A DNA stretch of 64,000 bases from Streptomyces sp. SKN60 (GCF_026236535.1 NZ_JAHTMW010000010.1:1-64000), one strand, 5' to 3'. Shown: positions 43,623 to 51,681, numbered from the stretch's first letter. Notes: generated from the letters alone by a model not told the origin. Numbers and translations are program-made.

Positions 43623-44740
43623 TTGGCACCTTCCTTCACCAGGACGGGCGCGGCGGCGGTGGCCGGTCCGGCGTCCTGCGGTTCGACGATCTCGACCTGG
43701 AGGCCCTGCTCGCGCAGGAAGCCGACCGGGACGACGTTCTCCTCGTAACGGCCGGGGAGTTCGATCCGCATGCGGCCGATCTGGCGTCCGCCGACGGTGT
43801 CCATGGCGGCGCCGAGGATCGAGATGTCGATGTTGTACGTACGGGCGAGCTGCGAGATCACCGGCTGTCCGGCGGTCTCGCCGTGGAAGGTGACGTCCAC
43901 GACGGTGCGGTCGAGTCCGGTGGCGGCGCCGCTGACCGGGAAGAGTTCGGCGGCGAGCTGGGAGCCGGGGGTGGCGAGGAGTTCGCCGACGGTGCCGGAC
44001 TCGACGACCCGGCCGTGCTGCATGAGGGCGGCCGAGTCGCAGATGGTCTTGACGACGTCCATCTCGTGGGTGATGAGGAGGACGGTGAGGCCGAGCTGCC
44101 GGTTGAGGTCGCGCAGCAGCTGGAGGATGGAGCGGGTGGTCTCGGGGTCGAGGGCGCTGGTGGCCTCGTCCGAGAGCAGCACCTTGGGCTTGCCGGCGAG
44201 GGCGCGCGCGATGCCGACGCGCTGCTTCTGGCCGCCGGAGAGCTGGCCGGGGTAGGCCTTGGCCTTGTCGGCGAGGCCGACGAGGTCGAGGAGTTCCAGG
44301 GCGCGGCGGGAGCGTTCGGCGCCGGAGACGCCGAGGATCTCCAGGGGCAGCTCGATGTTGTCCTTGACGGTGCGCGAGGACAGCAGGTTGAAGTGCTGGA
44401 AGACCATGCCGATGCTGCTGCGGGCGCGGCGCAGTTCCTTGCCGGCGCGGCGGCCCTTTCCGGCGAGGGCGGTGAGGTCGACGCCGTCGACGGTCACGGT
44501 GCCGGAGGTGGGGCGCTCCAGGAGGTTGACGCAGCGGATGAGCGAGGACTTGCCGGCGCCGCTCTGGCCGATCACGCCGAAGACCTCGCCTTCGCGAACG
44601 TGGAGGTCGACGCCGTCCAGAGCGGTGACCTGGCGGCCTCGCGACTCGTAGACCTTGGTCAGGCCCGAAGTGGTGATCACAGGGTTTCCGTCACTGTCGA
44701 GTGCGCGGCGCTGGGTCCGCCGTGCACGGGCATTCGTCAT
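43619..44740 (-). CDS. metN: Methionine ABC transporter ATPase MetN
   Basis: A 373-residue ATPase. Walker A is GQSGAGKSS, the signature is LSGGQKQR, Walker B leads to LLSDEATSALDP, and the switch His is in LLITHEMD. The last 80 residues are the NIL domain (QPVISQLARTYNIDISILGAAMD), which binds methionine and inhibits transport when the cell is replete. The start is uncertain: ATG at 44740 has no ribosome site, and GTG at 44680 (VITTSGLTKVYE) would remove a basic 20-residue extension. A cysteine-rich leader peptide gene lies upstream. Confidence 0.93.
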   Translation of the reverse strand: MTNARARRTQRRALDSDGNPVITTSGLTKVYESRGRQVTALDGVDLHVREGEVFGVIGQSGAGKSSLIRCVNLLERPTSGTVTVDGVDLTALAGKGRRAGKELRRARSSIGMVFQHFNLLSSRTVKDNIELPLEILGVSGAERSRRALELLDLVGLADKAKAYPGQLSGGQKQRVGIARALAGKPKVLLSDEATSALDPETTRSILQLLRDLNRQLGLTVLLITHEMDVVKTICDSAALMQHGRVVESGTVGELLATPGSQLAAELFPVSGAATGLDRTVVDVTFHGETAGQPVISQLARTYNIDISILGAAMDTVGGRQIGRMRIELPGRYEENVVPVGFLREQGLQVEIVEPQDAGPATAAAPVLVKEGAK

Positions 44741-44890
44741 TTCGGACAGTCAGGCGCAGGGCGGCTGGTCACGGCGGTGGCCGGGAGGCAGCGCGTGCGC
44801 GCGGGGCGGGCTCGGTCCGGTGCCGGAAGGGGCGGCGGATCGGCTCGGCCGTCGGGCTCGCTTCGGGGCGCGAGTCTCAGGCGGGGGCCC

Positions 44891-44977
44891 TCAGTTGGCG
44901 CACATTCGACACATACAACGAGCACCGGGCGTCTGGTTCGCCTCGGTCGCAAGGGTGCGGCTGCTCGTCGTGGTCAT
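44891..44977 (-). CDS. Cys-rich leader peptide of metNIQ, 28 aa
   Basis: A 28-codon frame starting MTTTSSRTLATEANQTPGAR and ending with residues RCMCRMCAN, so three Cys and two Met codons fall in the last eight. Actinobacterial leader peptides of this kind (MTTTSSRTLATEANQ-like, Cys near the end) are annotated before sulfur genes. In mycobacteria, cysteine-rich uORFs control the downstream gene by ribosome stalling at low Cys. It has no Shine-Dalgarno sequence; TTTACT lies 7 bases before the ATG, which fits a leaderless start. It ends 150 bases before the metN ATG. Confidence 0.8.
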   Translation of the reverse strand: MTTTSSRTLATEANQTPGARCMCRMCAN

Positions 44978-45017
44978 GTCGGTAAGTAAAGCATGCAAAT
45001 GTGCGAACGGAGCGGAG

Positions 45018-45036
45018 CTGTCCGCATAGCGGACAG
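45018..45036. promoter_or_regulatory. Operator-like palindrome upstream of the metNIQ leader
   Basis: CTGTCCGC-ATA-GCGGACAG, a perfect 8-bp dyad with a 3-base centre, 41 bases upstream of the leader peptide ATG. The shape suits a dimeric repressor or activator. Which regulator binds is unknown; IclR-type NdgR, which controls sulfur genes in Streptomyces, is one guess. Confidence 0.55.
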
Positions 45037-45270
45037 TGCTGAGACGGCATGCGGACGGACCGGGTCCGCGCCGGGGCCGGCGGCGGGCGCCGCTCCCCCG
45101 GGCGTGGCCTGGGCGGGGAGCGGTCACGGACCCTGTCGGCACGGGGGTCCGCCACGGGGCGGCCGGGGGCGGGGTGTGGCCAAGGCCACGGTCCGGGTCT
45201 CCGCCCTGCGCTCGGCGGGGGCCGGGCGGCCCGGGTGGCGGGGGCCGGGCGCATCGGGGCGTTCGGGCCG

Positions 45271-45276
45271 TAATAC
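45271..45276 (+). promoter_or_regulatory. Candidate -10 of the small membrane-protein pair
   Basis: TAATAC ends 10 bases before the ATG at 45287. This is one of the few AT-rich hexamers in the region and would give a very short or absent leader. Confidence 0.4.
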
Positions 45277-45286
45277 CCTCGGGCGC

Positions 45287-45649
45287 ATGCTTGACGCCCT
45301 GACGGTCGCGGTCTCGGTGGCCGCGCTCGCCCTCGCCGCCTGGTGCGGCTTCGCCGCCTATCGCGACCAGCCCACCAAGGACTGGCACTTCATCGGCATG
45401 GCCGTGGTGACCTTCCTCGCCCTGGTGCAGCTGGTGGTCGGCATCGTGCAGCTGGTGCGCGGCGAGAACGCGGAGGAGGGCACCACGATCTTCATCGCCT
45501 ATCTCCTCGGCGCGCTGTGCGCGGTGCCCGCGGCCGGACTGCTCTCGCTGACCGAGCGCAGCAAGTGGGGCTCGACGACGGTGGCGGCGGGCGCGGTCGT
45601 GCTCGCCGTGCTCGAAGTGCGTCTCTACGACATCTGGACGGTGGGCTGA
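45287..45649 (+). CDS. Small membrane protein, 120 aa
   Basis: Four hydrophobic helices (LTVAVSVAALALAAWCGFAA; GMAVVTFLALVQLVVGIVQL; IAYLLGALCAVPAAGLLSL; TTVAAGAVVLAVLEVRL) with short loops. No named family is recognised. It is followed after 2 bases by a second membrane protein gene, so the two are probably translated together and may interact. Confidence 0.75.
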   Translation: MLDALTVAVSVAALALAAWCGFAAYRDQPTKDWHFIGMAVVTFLALVQLVVGIVQLVRGENAEEGTTIFIAYLLGALCAVPAAGLLSLTERSKWGSTTVAAGAVVLAVLEVRLYDIWTVG

Positions 45650-45651
45650 TC

Positions 45652-46110
45652 ATGACCGCTACCGAGACCGGAACCGGGAACGAGGCCGGGAACGGGAACG
45701 AGGCCGGGAACGCGCCGAAGCCCGGCCGTCTGGTGCAGGGCCCGGGCGTGCTGCTCGTCTGGCTGTACGGCGTGATGTCGGTCGGCGCGGTGTCCCGCTC
45801 GATCTACCAGATCGCCACCGAGTTCGACCGGGCGCCGCTGGCGTACGGCCTGTCGGCGGTGGCCGCGGTCGTGTACGCCTTCATCACGTACACGCTGGTA
45901 CGGGGCGGCGAGACGGCCCGCAGGGCGGCGCTGGTGTGCTGCGCCGCCGAGCTCGCGGGCGTGCTGATCGTCGGCACCTGGACACTGGTCGAGCCCTCGG
46001 CCTTCCCGGACGCGACGGTCTGGTCGGACTACGGCTACGGCTACCTCTTCATCCCGGTGCTGCTGCCGCTGAGCGGCATCTGGTGGCTGCGGCGGTCCAA
46101 GGCCGCCTAG
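45652..46110 (+). CDS. Small membrane protein, 152 aa
   Basis: An N-terminal low-complexity tract (repeats of GNEAGNGNEAGN) precedes four hydrophobic helices. The function is unknown. The gene is tandem with the 120-aa membrane protein. Its last three codons AAG GCC GCC and the TAG stop codon form half of a perfect palindrome shared with the convergent GNAT gene. Confidence 0.75.
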   Translation: MTATETGTGNEAGNGNEAGNAPKPGRLVQGPGVLLVWLYGVMSVGAVSRSIYQIATEFDRAPLAYGLSAVAAVVYAFITYTLVRGGETARRAALVCCAAELAGVLIVGTWTLVEPSAFPDATVWSDYGYGYLFIPVLLPLSGIWWLRRSKAA

Positions 46111-46118
46111 GCGGCCTT
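46099..46118. terminator. Perfect 20-bp palindrome formed by two convergent gene ends
   Basis: The sequence is AAGGCCGCCT followed by its exact reverse complement. Both convergent genes end Lys-Ala-Ala-stop and share the CTAG of their overlapping stop codons. It can fold as an 8-bp stem on either transcript and may terminate both. Confidence 0.6.
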
Positions 46119-46592
46119 CTCCAGGGTGACGAGGGTGAGCCGGGGCCCGACCTCGCGGGTGGCGACCTGGGCGTACCCCTTGCTGCGGTACAGCCGCAGA
46201 TTGCCCTCGCTGCGGTGGCCGGTGAAGAGCTGGAAGCGCTTGGCGGCCGGGGCGGGCTCCGCCGCGTAGTGGCGCTCGATGGCGTCGAGGAGCCGGCCGC
46301 CGATGCCGTGGCGCTGCATCCGCGGGTGGACGACGAGCTTGGCGATGCGCACGGTGCCGTCCTCGTCGAGCCGGCCGCGCACGGAGGCGACGATCTCCTC
46401 GCCCAGCTTCGCGACGAAGGCGCGGCCCTCGGTGAGTTCGGCGCGCAGGGCGTCGAGCGACTGGGTCAGCGGCTCGATCGACCAGTCCTGGTAGATCTCG
46501 GCCTCGCGCTGGTAGCAGAGGTACTGGAGCTTCAGAATGCTCTCCGCGTCCTTGGCCGCGTCCGCCGCTGAGATGGTCACGCTCATGCCCAT
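46107..46592 (-). CDS. GNAT N-acetyltransferase
   Basis: A 161-residue single-domain acetyltransferase with the acetyl-CoA motif VVHPRMQRHGIGGRLLDAIERHY and C-terminal HRSEGNLRLYRSKGYAQV. The substrate is unknown. ATG at 46592 (MGMSVTI) is chosen because GGGAGG lies 9 bases upstream; the internal ATG at 46586 is possible. Its stop codon overlaps the convergent membrane protein gene. Confidence 0.86.
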   Translation of the reverse strand: MGMSVTISAADAAKDAESILKLQYLCYQREAEIYQDWSIEPLTQSLDALRAELTEGRAFVAKLGEEIVASVRGRLDEDGTVRIAKLVVHPRMQRHGIGGRLLDAIERHYAAEPAPAAKRFQLFTGHRSEGNLRLYRSKGYAQVATREVGPRLTLVTLEKAA

Positions 46593-46629
46593 GTGCGCAT
46601 GCCTCCCGCTCGTCTGATCCACCGTGGGT

Positions 46630-47199
46630 CTACGGCACCTTTCCCCGCGCACCGGCACCGGGAACCTCCGCAGCCAGCATTCTGCGCAGGCATCCCAGGC
46701 AGCGGGAACGCATCGGCCCCAGACTGCCCTGTGAGATACCCAACGCTCCTGCGATTTCGCGGTAGGTGGGGTCGTCGGGGTGGAGCATCGCGGTGAGCAG
46801 CCGCGGGCAGTGGCCGGGGGTGCGGCGGACGGCGGCGCGCAGCGTGCGGCGCCGCTCGGCGTGCAGGGCGTGGCTCTCGGGCGAGCCGTGCGCCGGGGAC
46901 TCGTGCGCGGGCTCGTGGCCCGGCTCGCCGTGGAAGGACCGCTCGTGGGCGCTGGCGCGCCGGGCGCGGCGCGCCTCGGCCCGGACGGCGCGGCGGAGCC
47001 AGTCGGCGGGCCGTTCGGGTGCGTCGTCGTCCCGGATCCGTTCGAGCAGGCGCAGCAGCACCGCCTGTTCGAGATCGTCGGCCTCGACGCCCGCGCCGGG
47101 CGCCTCGGCCTGCGACTCGGCGGCGAGCAGCGGGGTGAGGGCGGTGAGCAGGGCGTCGGGAGTGGCGGAGGGGGTGCCGGGGGCGCTGGGGGAGGTCAT
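46630..47199 (-). CDS. Sigma factor-like protein (ECF/sigma-70 region 4)
   Basis: A 189-residue protein. The N-terminal half (LEQAVLLRLLERIRDDDAPERPADWLRRAVRAEARRA) looks like a divergent sigma region 2. A spacer rich in His, Glu and Pro follows. The C-terminal helix-turn-helix YREIAGALGISQGSLGPMRSRCLGCLRRML matches sigma region 4. Two Cys lie in the recognition helix region. It is on the same strand as the glycerophosphodiesterase but 112 bases downstream of it. No anti-sigma factor is visible next to it. Confidence 0.78.
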   Translation of the reverse strand: MTSPSAPGTPSATPDALLTALTPLLAAESQAEAPGAGVEADDLEQAVLLRLLERIRDDDAPERPADWLRRAVRAEARRARRASAHERSFHGEPGHEPAHESPAHGSPESHALHAERRRTLRAAVRRTPGHCPRLLTAMLHPDDPTYREIAGALGISQGSLGPMRSRCLGCLRRMLAAEVPGAGARGKVP

Positions 47200-47311
47200 G
47201 CCCGCGACGATGCGACCGGCCCCCGGCCCGGTTGCGCCCCCGGCCCGAAACCACCCGGTCGGGTGTACGGGCCGGGGACCGCGCTCGTACGGACGCCTCG
47301 CGTACGGATGC

Positions 47312-48511
47312 CTAGCGGTCGCGGAAGTCCGCGGCGGCCAACAGGGCCGTGTCGGCGTTGTCGGAGAAGATGCCGTCGATGCCCGTCTCGAAGAAGCGCT
47401 TGAGCGCGCCGAAGGCGTCGCCGTACGCGTTGGGGTCGGTGCCCCGGCGGTACTCGGCCGGCAGGAAGGTGTTCTCGTTGCGCTGGGTGTACGGGTGGAG
47501 GATCAGGCCCTGGGCGTGGGCGTCGCGGACCAGGGTGGTCTCGGCGCCGAGCCGGCCGCTCGCGTCGCGCGGCAGGATCAGGTCGAGGGTGGGGCCGATG
47601 CCCTGCGCGTACGAGGCGATCCAGCGCAGGCCCGCGGGCGTGACCAGGTCGGCGACGGTGCGCGGGTCGCCGGCCTCGACGAAGTCCCAGGGGCGGGTGT
47701 TCGCGCCGGAGAGCAGCACGACGCGCGGGGAGTCGACCAGGCGGGCCAGCCGCTGGATGCTGCCGGGCTCGAAGGACTGGAGGAAGACCGGGGAGTCGGC
47801 GCGGTGGCGGCCGTAGCGGCGGAGCAGCTTCGCGAGCCGCTCCTCGAGGGGCAGGCCGATCGAGCGGAAGTAGGTGGGGTGCTTGGTCTCGACGTGCAGC
47901 CACACCGGGCGGCCACGGCGGCGACCCTCCTGCTCGGCCCAGCGCAGCACCTCCTCGAAGGTGGGGACGGCCCAGCGCCCGTCGTAGAGGGTGTTCTCCT
48001 GGCGGGTGGCGGGGATGCGCTCCTTGGCCCGCAGGGTCTTGAGCTCGGCGAGCGTGAAGTCCTCGGTGAACCAGCCGGTGAGGGCGGTCCCGTCGACGGT
48101 CTTGGTGGTCTTCCGGGAGGCGAACTCGGGGTGGTCGGCGACGTCGGTGGTGCCGGTGATGTCGTTCTCGTGGCGGCAGACCAGGTGCCCGTCCTTGGTG
48201 GGGACGAGGTCCTGCTCGACGACGTCGGCGCCCAGGGTGAGCGCGAGCTGGTAGGAGCCGAGGGTGTGCTCGGGGCGGTAGCCGCTGGCGCCGCGGTGGC
48301 CGATGACGGTGGGGACGGGCAGCGAGCGGTAGCCGCCGTGGCCGTGGCCCCGGTCGCGGGTGCCCGGCTCGCCGTCGGCGGTGGCGGCGACGGCGGACTG
48401 GACGGCCTGGGCGGTGCCGCCGGCGAGGACGGTGGACCCGCCGAGGACGGCGGCGCCGGCCGCGCCGAGGACCGCGCGTCGGGCCGGGGTCGGGCGCTTG
48501 GGCTGTGTCAT
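47312..48511 (-). CDS. glpQ1: Tat-exported glycerophosphodiester phosphodiesterase
   Basis: A 399-residue secreted enzyme that releases glycerol 3-phosphate from glycerophosphodiesters and teichoic-acid-type polymers. The N-terminus is a twin-arginine signal (TPARRAVLGAAGAAVLGG...AQA). The GDPD core has the catalytic HRG in VIGHRGASGYRPEHT, the metal Glu in DVVEQDLVPTKDGHLV, and HVETKHP. ATG at 48511 has GGAG upstream. The S. coelicolor orthologue at this locus is in the PhoP regulon; a matching repeat lies upstream here. Confidence 0.92.
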   Translation of the reverse strand: MTQPKRPTPARRAVLGAAGAAVLGGSTVLAGGTAQAVQSAVAATADGEPGTRDRGHGHGGYRSLPVPTVIGHRGASGYRPEHTLGSYQLALTLGADVVEQDLVPTKDGHLVCRHENDITGTTDVADHPEFASRKTTKTVDGTALTGWFTEDFTLAELKTLRAKERIPATRQENTLYDGRWAVPTFEEVLRWAEQEGRRRGRPVWLHVETKHPTYFRSIGLPLEERLAKLLRRYGRHRADSPVFLQSFEPGSIQRLARLVDSPRVVLLSGANTRPWDFVEAGDPRTVADLVTPAGLRWIASYAQGIGPTLDLILPRDASGRLGAETTLVRDAHAQGLILHPYTQRNENTFLPAEYRRGTDPNAYGDAFGALKRFFETGIDGIFSDNADTALLAAADFRDR

Positions 48512-48628
48512 GAACACTCCTTCGGTGTGATCTCCGTGTGATGTCCCGCACCTGTCAACTGCGCCCCCGACGCTAGGCATTGCGGCCCTACAGGCGGCAG
48601 ACCTGCGCGGAACATGGCGGAAACACAC

Positions 48629-48661
48629 GTCAACACGCCGTATCCGTTGCGTGAACCCGAT
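48629..48661 (-). promoter_or_regulatory. Candidate degenerate PHO box of glpQ1
   Basis: On the minus strand GTTCACGCAAC and GTTGACGTGTG lie exactly 22 bases apart, two turns of the 11-base PHO-box unit (consensus near GTTCACC). The unit between them is poorly conserved. It lies about 120-150 bases upstream of the glpQ1 ATG. Confidence 0.45.
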
Positions 48662-48749
48662 GTGCGGAGCGTGGTGACCCGCGAGTATCGTCGCCATCTG
48701 CACCGTCGGCTCGTCGAGCCGCAGCCGCCCGCCCGACACGGAGGAACCG

Positions 48750-49424
48750 TTGTCCCGTCTCGCGATCATGAAGGCCATCCTCGGACCGGTCCTGCGCCTC
48801 ATGTTCCGTCCCCGCGTCGAGGGCGCCGAGAACATCCCGGGCACCGGTCCGGTGATCCTCGCGGGCAACCATCTGACCTTCATCGACTCGATGATCATGC
48901 CGATCTGCCTGGACCGCCCGGCCTACTTCATCGGCAAGGACGAGTACGTGAAGGGCACCGGCGTCAAGGGCCGGCTGATGGCCTGGTTCTTCACCAGCGT
49001 CGGCATGATCCCGGTGGACCGGGACGGCGGCCGCGGCGGTGTGGCCGCGCTGATGACCGGCCGCCGGGTCCTGGAGGAGGGCAAGATCTTCTCCATCTAC
49101 CCGGAGGGCACCCGCTCCCCCGACGGCCGGCTCTACCGCGGCCGCACCGGCATCGCCCGGCTCACCCTGATGACCGGCGCGCCGGTGGTGCCGTTCGCGA
49201 TGATCGGCACCGACAAGGTCCAGCCGGGCGGCGCGGGCATCCCGCGCCCGGGCCGGGTGACGGTCCGCTTCGGCGAGCCGATGGAGTTCTCCCGCTACGA
49301 CGGCATGGACCGCGACCGGTACGTGCTGCGCGCAGTGACGGACTCGGTGATGGCGGAGGTCATGCGGCTGTCCGGCCAGGAGTACGTGGACATGTACGCG
49401 ACCAAGGCGAAGGAAGCCGCGTAG
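48750..49424 (+). CDS. plsC: 1-acyl-sn-glycerol-3-phosphate acyltransferase
   Basis: A 224-residue PlsC-type enzyme that adds the second acyl chain to make phosphatidic acid. The motifs are NHLTFID (His-x4-Asp), GMIPVDRDGGRGG and YPEGTRSPDG, with GAPVVPFAM as block IV. The start is TTG at 48750, with GAGG 5 bases upstream; the first in-frame ATG (48768) lacks a ribosome site. It is divergent from glpQ1. Confidence 0.92.
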   Translation: MSRLAIMKAILGPVLRLMFRPRVEGAENIPGTGPVILAGNHLTFIDSMIMPICLDRPAYFIGKDEYVKGTGVKGRLMAWFFTSVGMIPVDRDGGRGGVAALMTGRRVLEEGKIFSIYPEGTRSPDGRLYRGRTGIARLTLMTGAPVVPFAMIGTDKVQPGGAGIPRPGRVTVRFGEPMEFSRYDGMDRDRYVLRAVTDSVMAEVMRLSGQEYVDMYATKAKEAA

Positions 49425-49438
49425 GGCTTCCCGTACGT

Positions 49439-49480
49439 ACGAGGAGGGCGCCCCCGGGATTCCGGGGGCGCCCTCCTCGT
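49439..49480. terminator. Very strong bidirectional terminator
   Basis: Perfect 19-bp stem with arms starting ACGAGGAGGGCG and ending CGCCCTCCTCGT, loop GATT. It lies between plsC and the convergent MFS gene. Confidence 0.9.
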
Positions 49481-49495
49481 GTCCTGTCCTGGACG

Positions 49496-51055
49496 TCAGT
49501 GCTCGACGGGGCCGTCCGCCAGCTTCTGGCCCTTCAGCAGGAACCAGGCCGCGACGGCGGTCGCCAGGAGCACCGCGGCGCCGACGCCGGAGGCGATGCG
49601 CAGGCCGTCGACGAAGGCGTCCTGGGCGGCGGCGACGAGCGCGCCGCCCTGGTCCGGGCCGAGGCCCGCCGCGGCCTCCACGGCGCCGCCCAGCGAGTCG
49701 TGGGCCGCGGCGGCGGTGTCCGACGGGATGCCCGCCGGGGTGGTGAAGCTCCGGTAGACGCCGGTCACGATGGAGCCGAGGACCGCGATGCCGAGGGCCG
49801 CGCCCAGCTCGTAGGCCGTCTCGGAGACCGCGGAGGCGGCACCGGCCTGCTCCTTGGGGACGCCGGAGAGGATCACGTCGGCGGTGACGGTGAACGCGAA
49901 GCCCGCGCCGACGCCGACCACGAGCAGGCTCGCGCCGAGCAGCGGGTAGCCGGTGGACCGGCCGATGGCGGTGAGCACCGCGAGGGCGAGTCCGATGGCG
50001 GCGAGGCCGCCGGCGACGACCGAGCGCACCGAGAACCGGCGGGCGACCCGGCCCGCGACCAGACCGGCCGTCACCGCGCCGATGGCGGCGGGCAGTTCGG
50101 CGAGCCCCGCCTCCAGGGGCGCCCGGCCCTGGACCAGCTGGAAGAACTGGGACAGGAAGAACACCAGGCCGGAGAGGCCGAGGATGGTCAGCAGGTCGGC
50201 GACCACGGCGGCGGAGAAGCCGCGGTTGCGGAACAGGCGCATGTCCAGGAGCGGGGCCGGCAGGGTGAGCTGACGGCGCACGAACCAGGTCAGACCGCCG
50301 ATGCCGACGGCCAGCGCGGCCACCACGTCCAGGGTGAGGCCGTGGGCGGCCAGCTCCTTGATCGCGTAGACGACGCCGATCATGCCGGCGAGGGAGAGCA
50401 GGACGCTCGGCAGGTCCCAGGGGCCCGGGTTCGGGTTCTTCGACTCGGGGATCAGCCTGGCGCCGACGAGGACCAGGACGGCCATCACGGGCAGGTTGAT
50501 CAGGAAGACCGAGCCCCACCAGAAGTGTTCGAGCAGGAATCCGCCGACGACCGGGCCCACGGCGGCACCGGCCGAGGCCATGGCGCCCCAGATGCCGATG
50601 GCGAGGCTGCGCTCGCGCGGGTCGTGGAAGAGGTTGCGGATCAGGGCGAGCGTGGACGGCATCAGGGTGGCGCCGGCGACGCCGAGCAGGGCGCGGGCCG
50701 CGATCATCATCTCGGGGCTGCTCGCGTAGGCGTTCAGGACCGAGACCGCGCCGAACGCGACGGCTCCGGTGAGCAGCAGCTTCTTGCGGCCGATGCGGTC
50801 GCCGAGGCTGCCCATGGAGACGAGCAGGCCGGCGATGACGAAGGAGTAGACGTCGCCGATCCAGAGCAGCTGGGTGCCGGACGGCTTCAGGTCCTCGGAG
50901 AGGAAGGGGGTCGCCAGGCCGAGTACCGTGGCGTCGACCGCCACGAGCAGTACGGCCAGGACGAGGACGGCGAGGGCGAGCCACCGGCCGGGACGGCGCA
51001 CGCCCTCGGTATGGCTCTCGGGCGTCTGCGCCTTCGTGAGGCTGTCGCTGGTCAC
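49496..51055 (-). CDS. DHA2-type MFS drug exporter
   Basis: A 519-residue, 14-helix major facilitator. The motif A loop GSLGDRIGRKKLLLTG, motif C GPVVGGFLLEHFWWGSVF and D (VDATVLGLATPFL) are those of QacA/DHA2 multidrug exporters. The GTG start overlaps the TetR stop codon by 4 bp, so exporter and repressor share one transcript. The substrate is unknown. A long Ala-rich loop separates the last two helices. Confidence 0.9.
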   Translation of the reverse strand: MTSDSLTKAQTPESHTEGVRRPGRWLALAVLVLAVLLVAVDATVLGLATPFLSEDLKPSGTQLLWIGDVYSFVIAGLLVSMGSLGDRIGRKKLLLTGAVAFGAVSVLNAYASSPEMMIAARALLGVAGATLMPSTLALIRNLFHDPRERSLAIGIWGAMASAGAAVGPVVGGFLLEHFWWGSVFLINLPVMAVLVLVGARLIPESKNPNPGPWDLPSVLLSLAGMIGVVYAIKELAAHGLTLDVVAALAVGIGGLTWFVRRQLTLPAPLLDMRLFRNRGFSAAVVADLLTILGLSGLVFFLSQFFQLVQGRAPLEAGLAELPAAIGAVTAGLVAGRVARRFSVRSVVAGGLAAIGLALAVLTAIGRSTGYPLLGASLLVVGVGAGFAFTVTADVILSGVPKEQAGAASAVSETAYELGAALGIAVLGSIVTGVYRSFTTPAGIPSDTAAAAHDSLGGAVEAAAGLGPDQGGALVAAAQDAFVDGLRIASGVGAAVLLATAVAAWFLLKGQKLADGPVEH

Positions 51056-51603
51056 TTCTCCACGCTCCTGCGTGCTCCGCCGAGCATCAGCTCGGTGATC
51101 ATGTACTGGTAGTCCTTGGCGGCGACCCGGCCGTCCATCACGGCCCAGGCGCCGGAGCCGACGAGGCCGTAGAAGGCCTCGCACAGCCAGGCGGGGGTCA
51201 GGTCGATCCGAAAGACGCCCTGCTCCTGGCCGCGCCGGAAGAGCGCGGCGATCCGGGCGTCGAGCCGGGCCCAGCCCGCGTGCTGCTCCTCCCCCTCGAA
51301 CAGCTGGTTCTCGGTGACGAGGAAGGACAGCAGCGGGGCGACGGGCTCCACCGCGCCGACGAGCCGGCGCAGCACCTCGTCGGCCGGCCCCTCGTCGAGC
51401 CGCGCGCCGTCGAGGGCGGCCTCCAGCTCCGCGATGGCCATCTCCTCAAGGGCGCGGATCAGCGCCTCCCGCCCGGCGAACAGCCGGTGCAGCGTGGCGC
51501 GCCCGATCCCGGCGGCCCGGGCGACCTCGTCCATGGTGGCGGTCGCCTTCACGGAGAGCGTGGCGGCGGCGGAGCGGAGGACATGGGTGCGATCGACAGC
51601 CAT
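51052..51603 (-). CDS. TetR-family repressor of the adjacent MFS exporter
   Basis: A 183-residue regulator. The N-terminal helix-turn-helix reads ATMDEVARAAGIGRATLHRLF; the rest is the helical ligand domain. ATG at 51603 is chosen because TATGGT ends 6 bases upstream, a leaderless -10; the frame extending upstream runs through the operator and is not conserved-looking. It is co-transcribed with the exporter and probably autoregulated through the palindrome at 51620-51643. Confidence 0.9.
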   Translation of the reverse strand: MAVDRTHVLRSAAATLSVKATATMDEVARAAGIGRATLHRLFAGREALIRALEEMAIAELEAALDGARLDEGPADEVLRRLVGAVEPVAPLLSFLVTENQLFEGEEQHAGWARLDARIAALFRRGQEQGVFRIDLTPAWLCEAFYGLVGSGAWAVMDGRVAAKDYQYMITELMLGGARRSVEK

Positions 51604-51643
51604 GAGACAACCATACACCGAATGAGACACCCATGTCTCATTC
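51604..51643 (-). promoter_or_regulatory. TetR/MFS promoter and palindromic operator
   Basis: A perfect palindrome with 10-bp arms, GAATGAGACA and TGTCTCATTC, and a 4-base centre spans 51620-51643. A third half-site (TGAGACAA) lies at the TetR start codon. On the minus strand GAGACA (-35-like) and TATGGT (51610-51615, -10) are 18 bases apart, so a bound repressor would cover the promoter. Confidence 0.75.
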
Positions 51644-51681
51644 AATAAATCGACGCCTCACGAGACGTGGGAGGGAATCCT

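Larger units (their letters stand above)
44741..45286. other. Regulatory region between metN and the divergent membrane-protein pair
   Basis: About 545 bases. From left to right it holds the GC-rich spacer between leader peptide and metN, the leader peptide itself, a perfect 8-bp inverted repeat at 45018-45036, and about 230 bases of GC-rich DNA before the plus-strand gene. I found no SAM riboswitch or other known sulfur riboswitch. Confidence 0.5.

Noticed and set aside
44741-44890. SAM riboswitch before metN
   Set aside because: No S-box core or conserved stems could be found; a leader peptide occupies the expected place.
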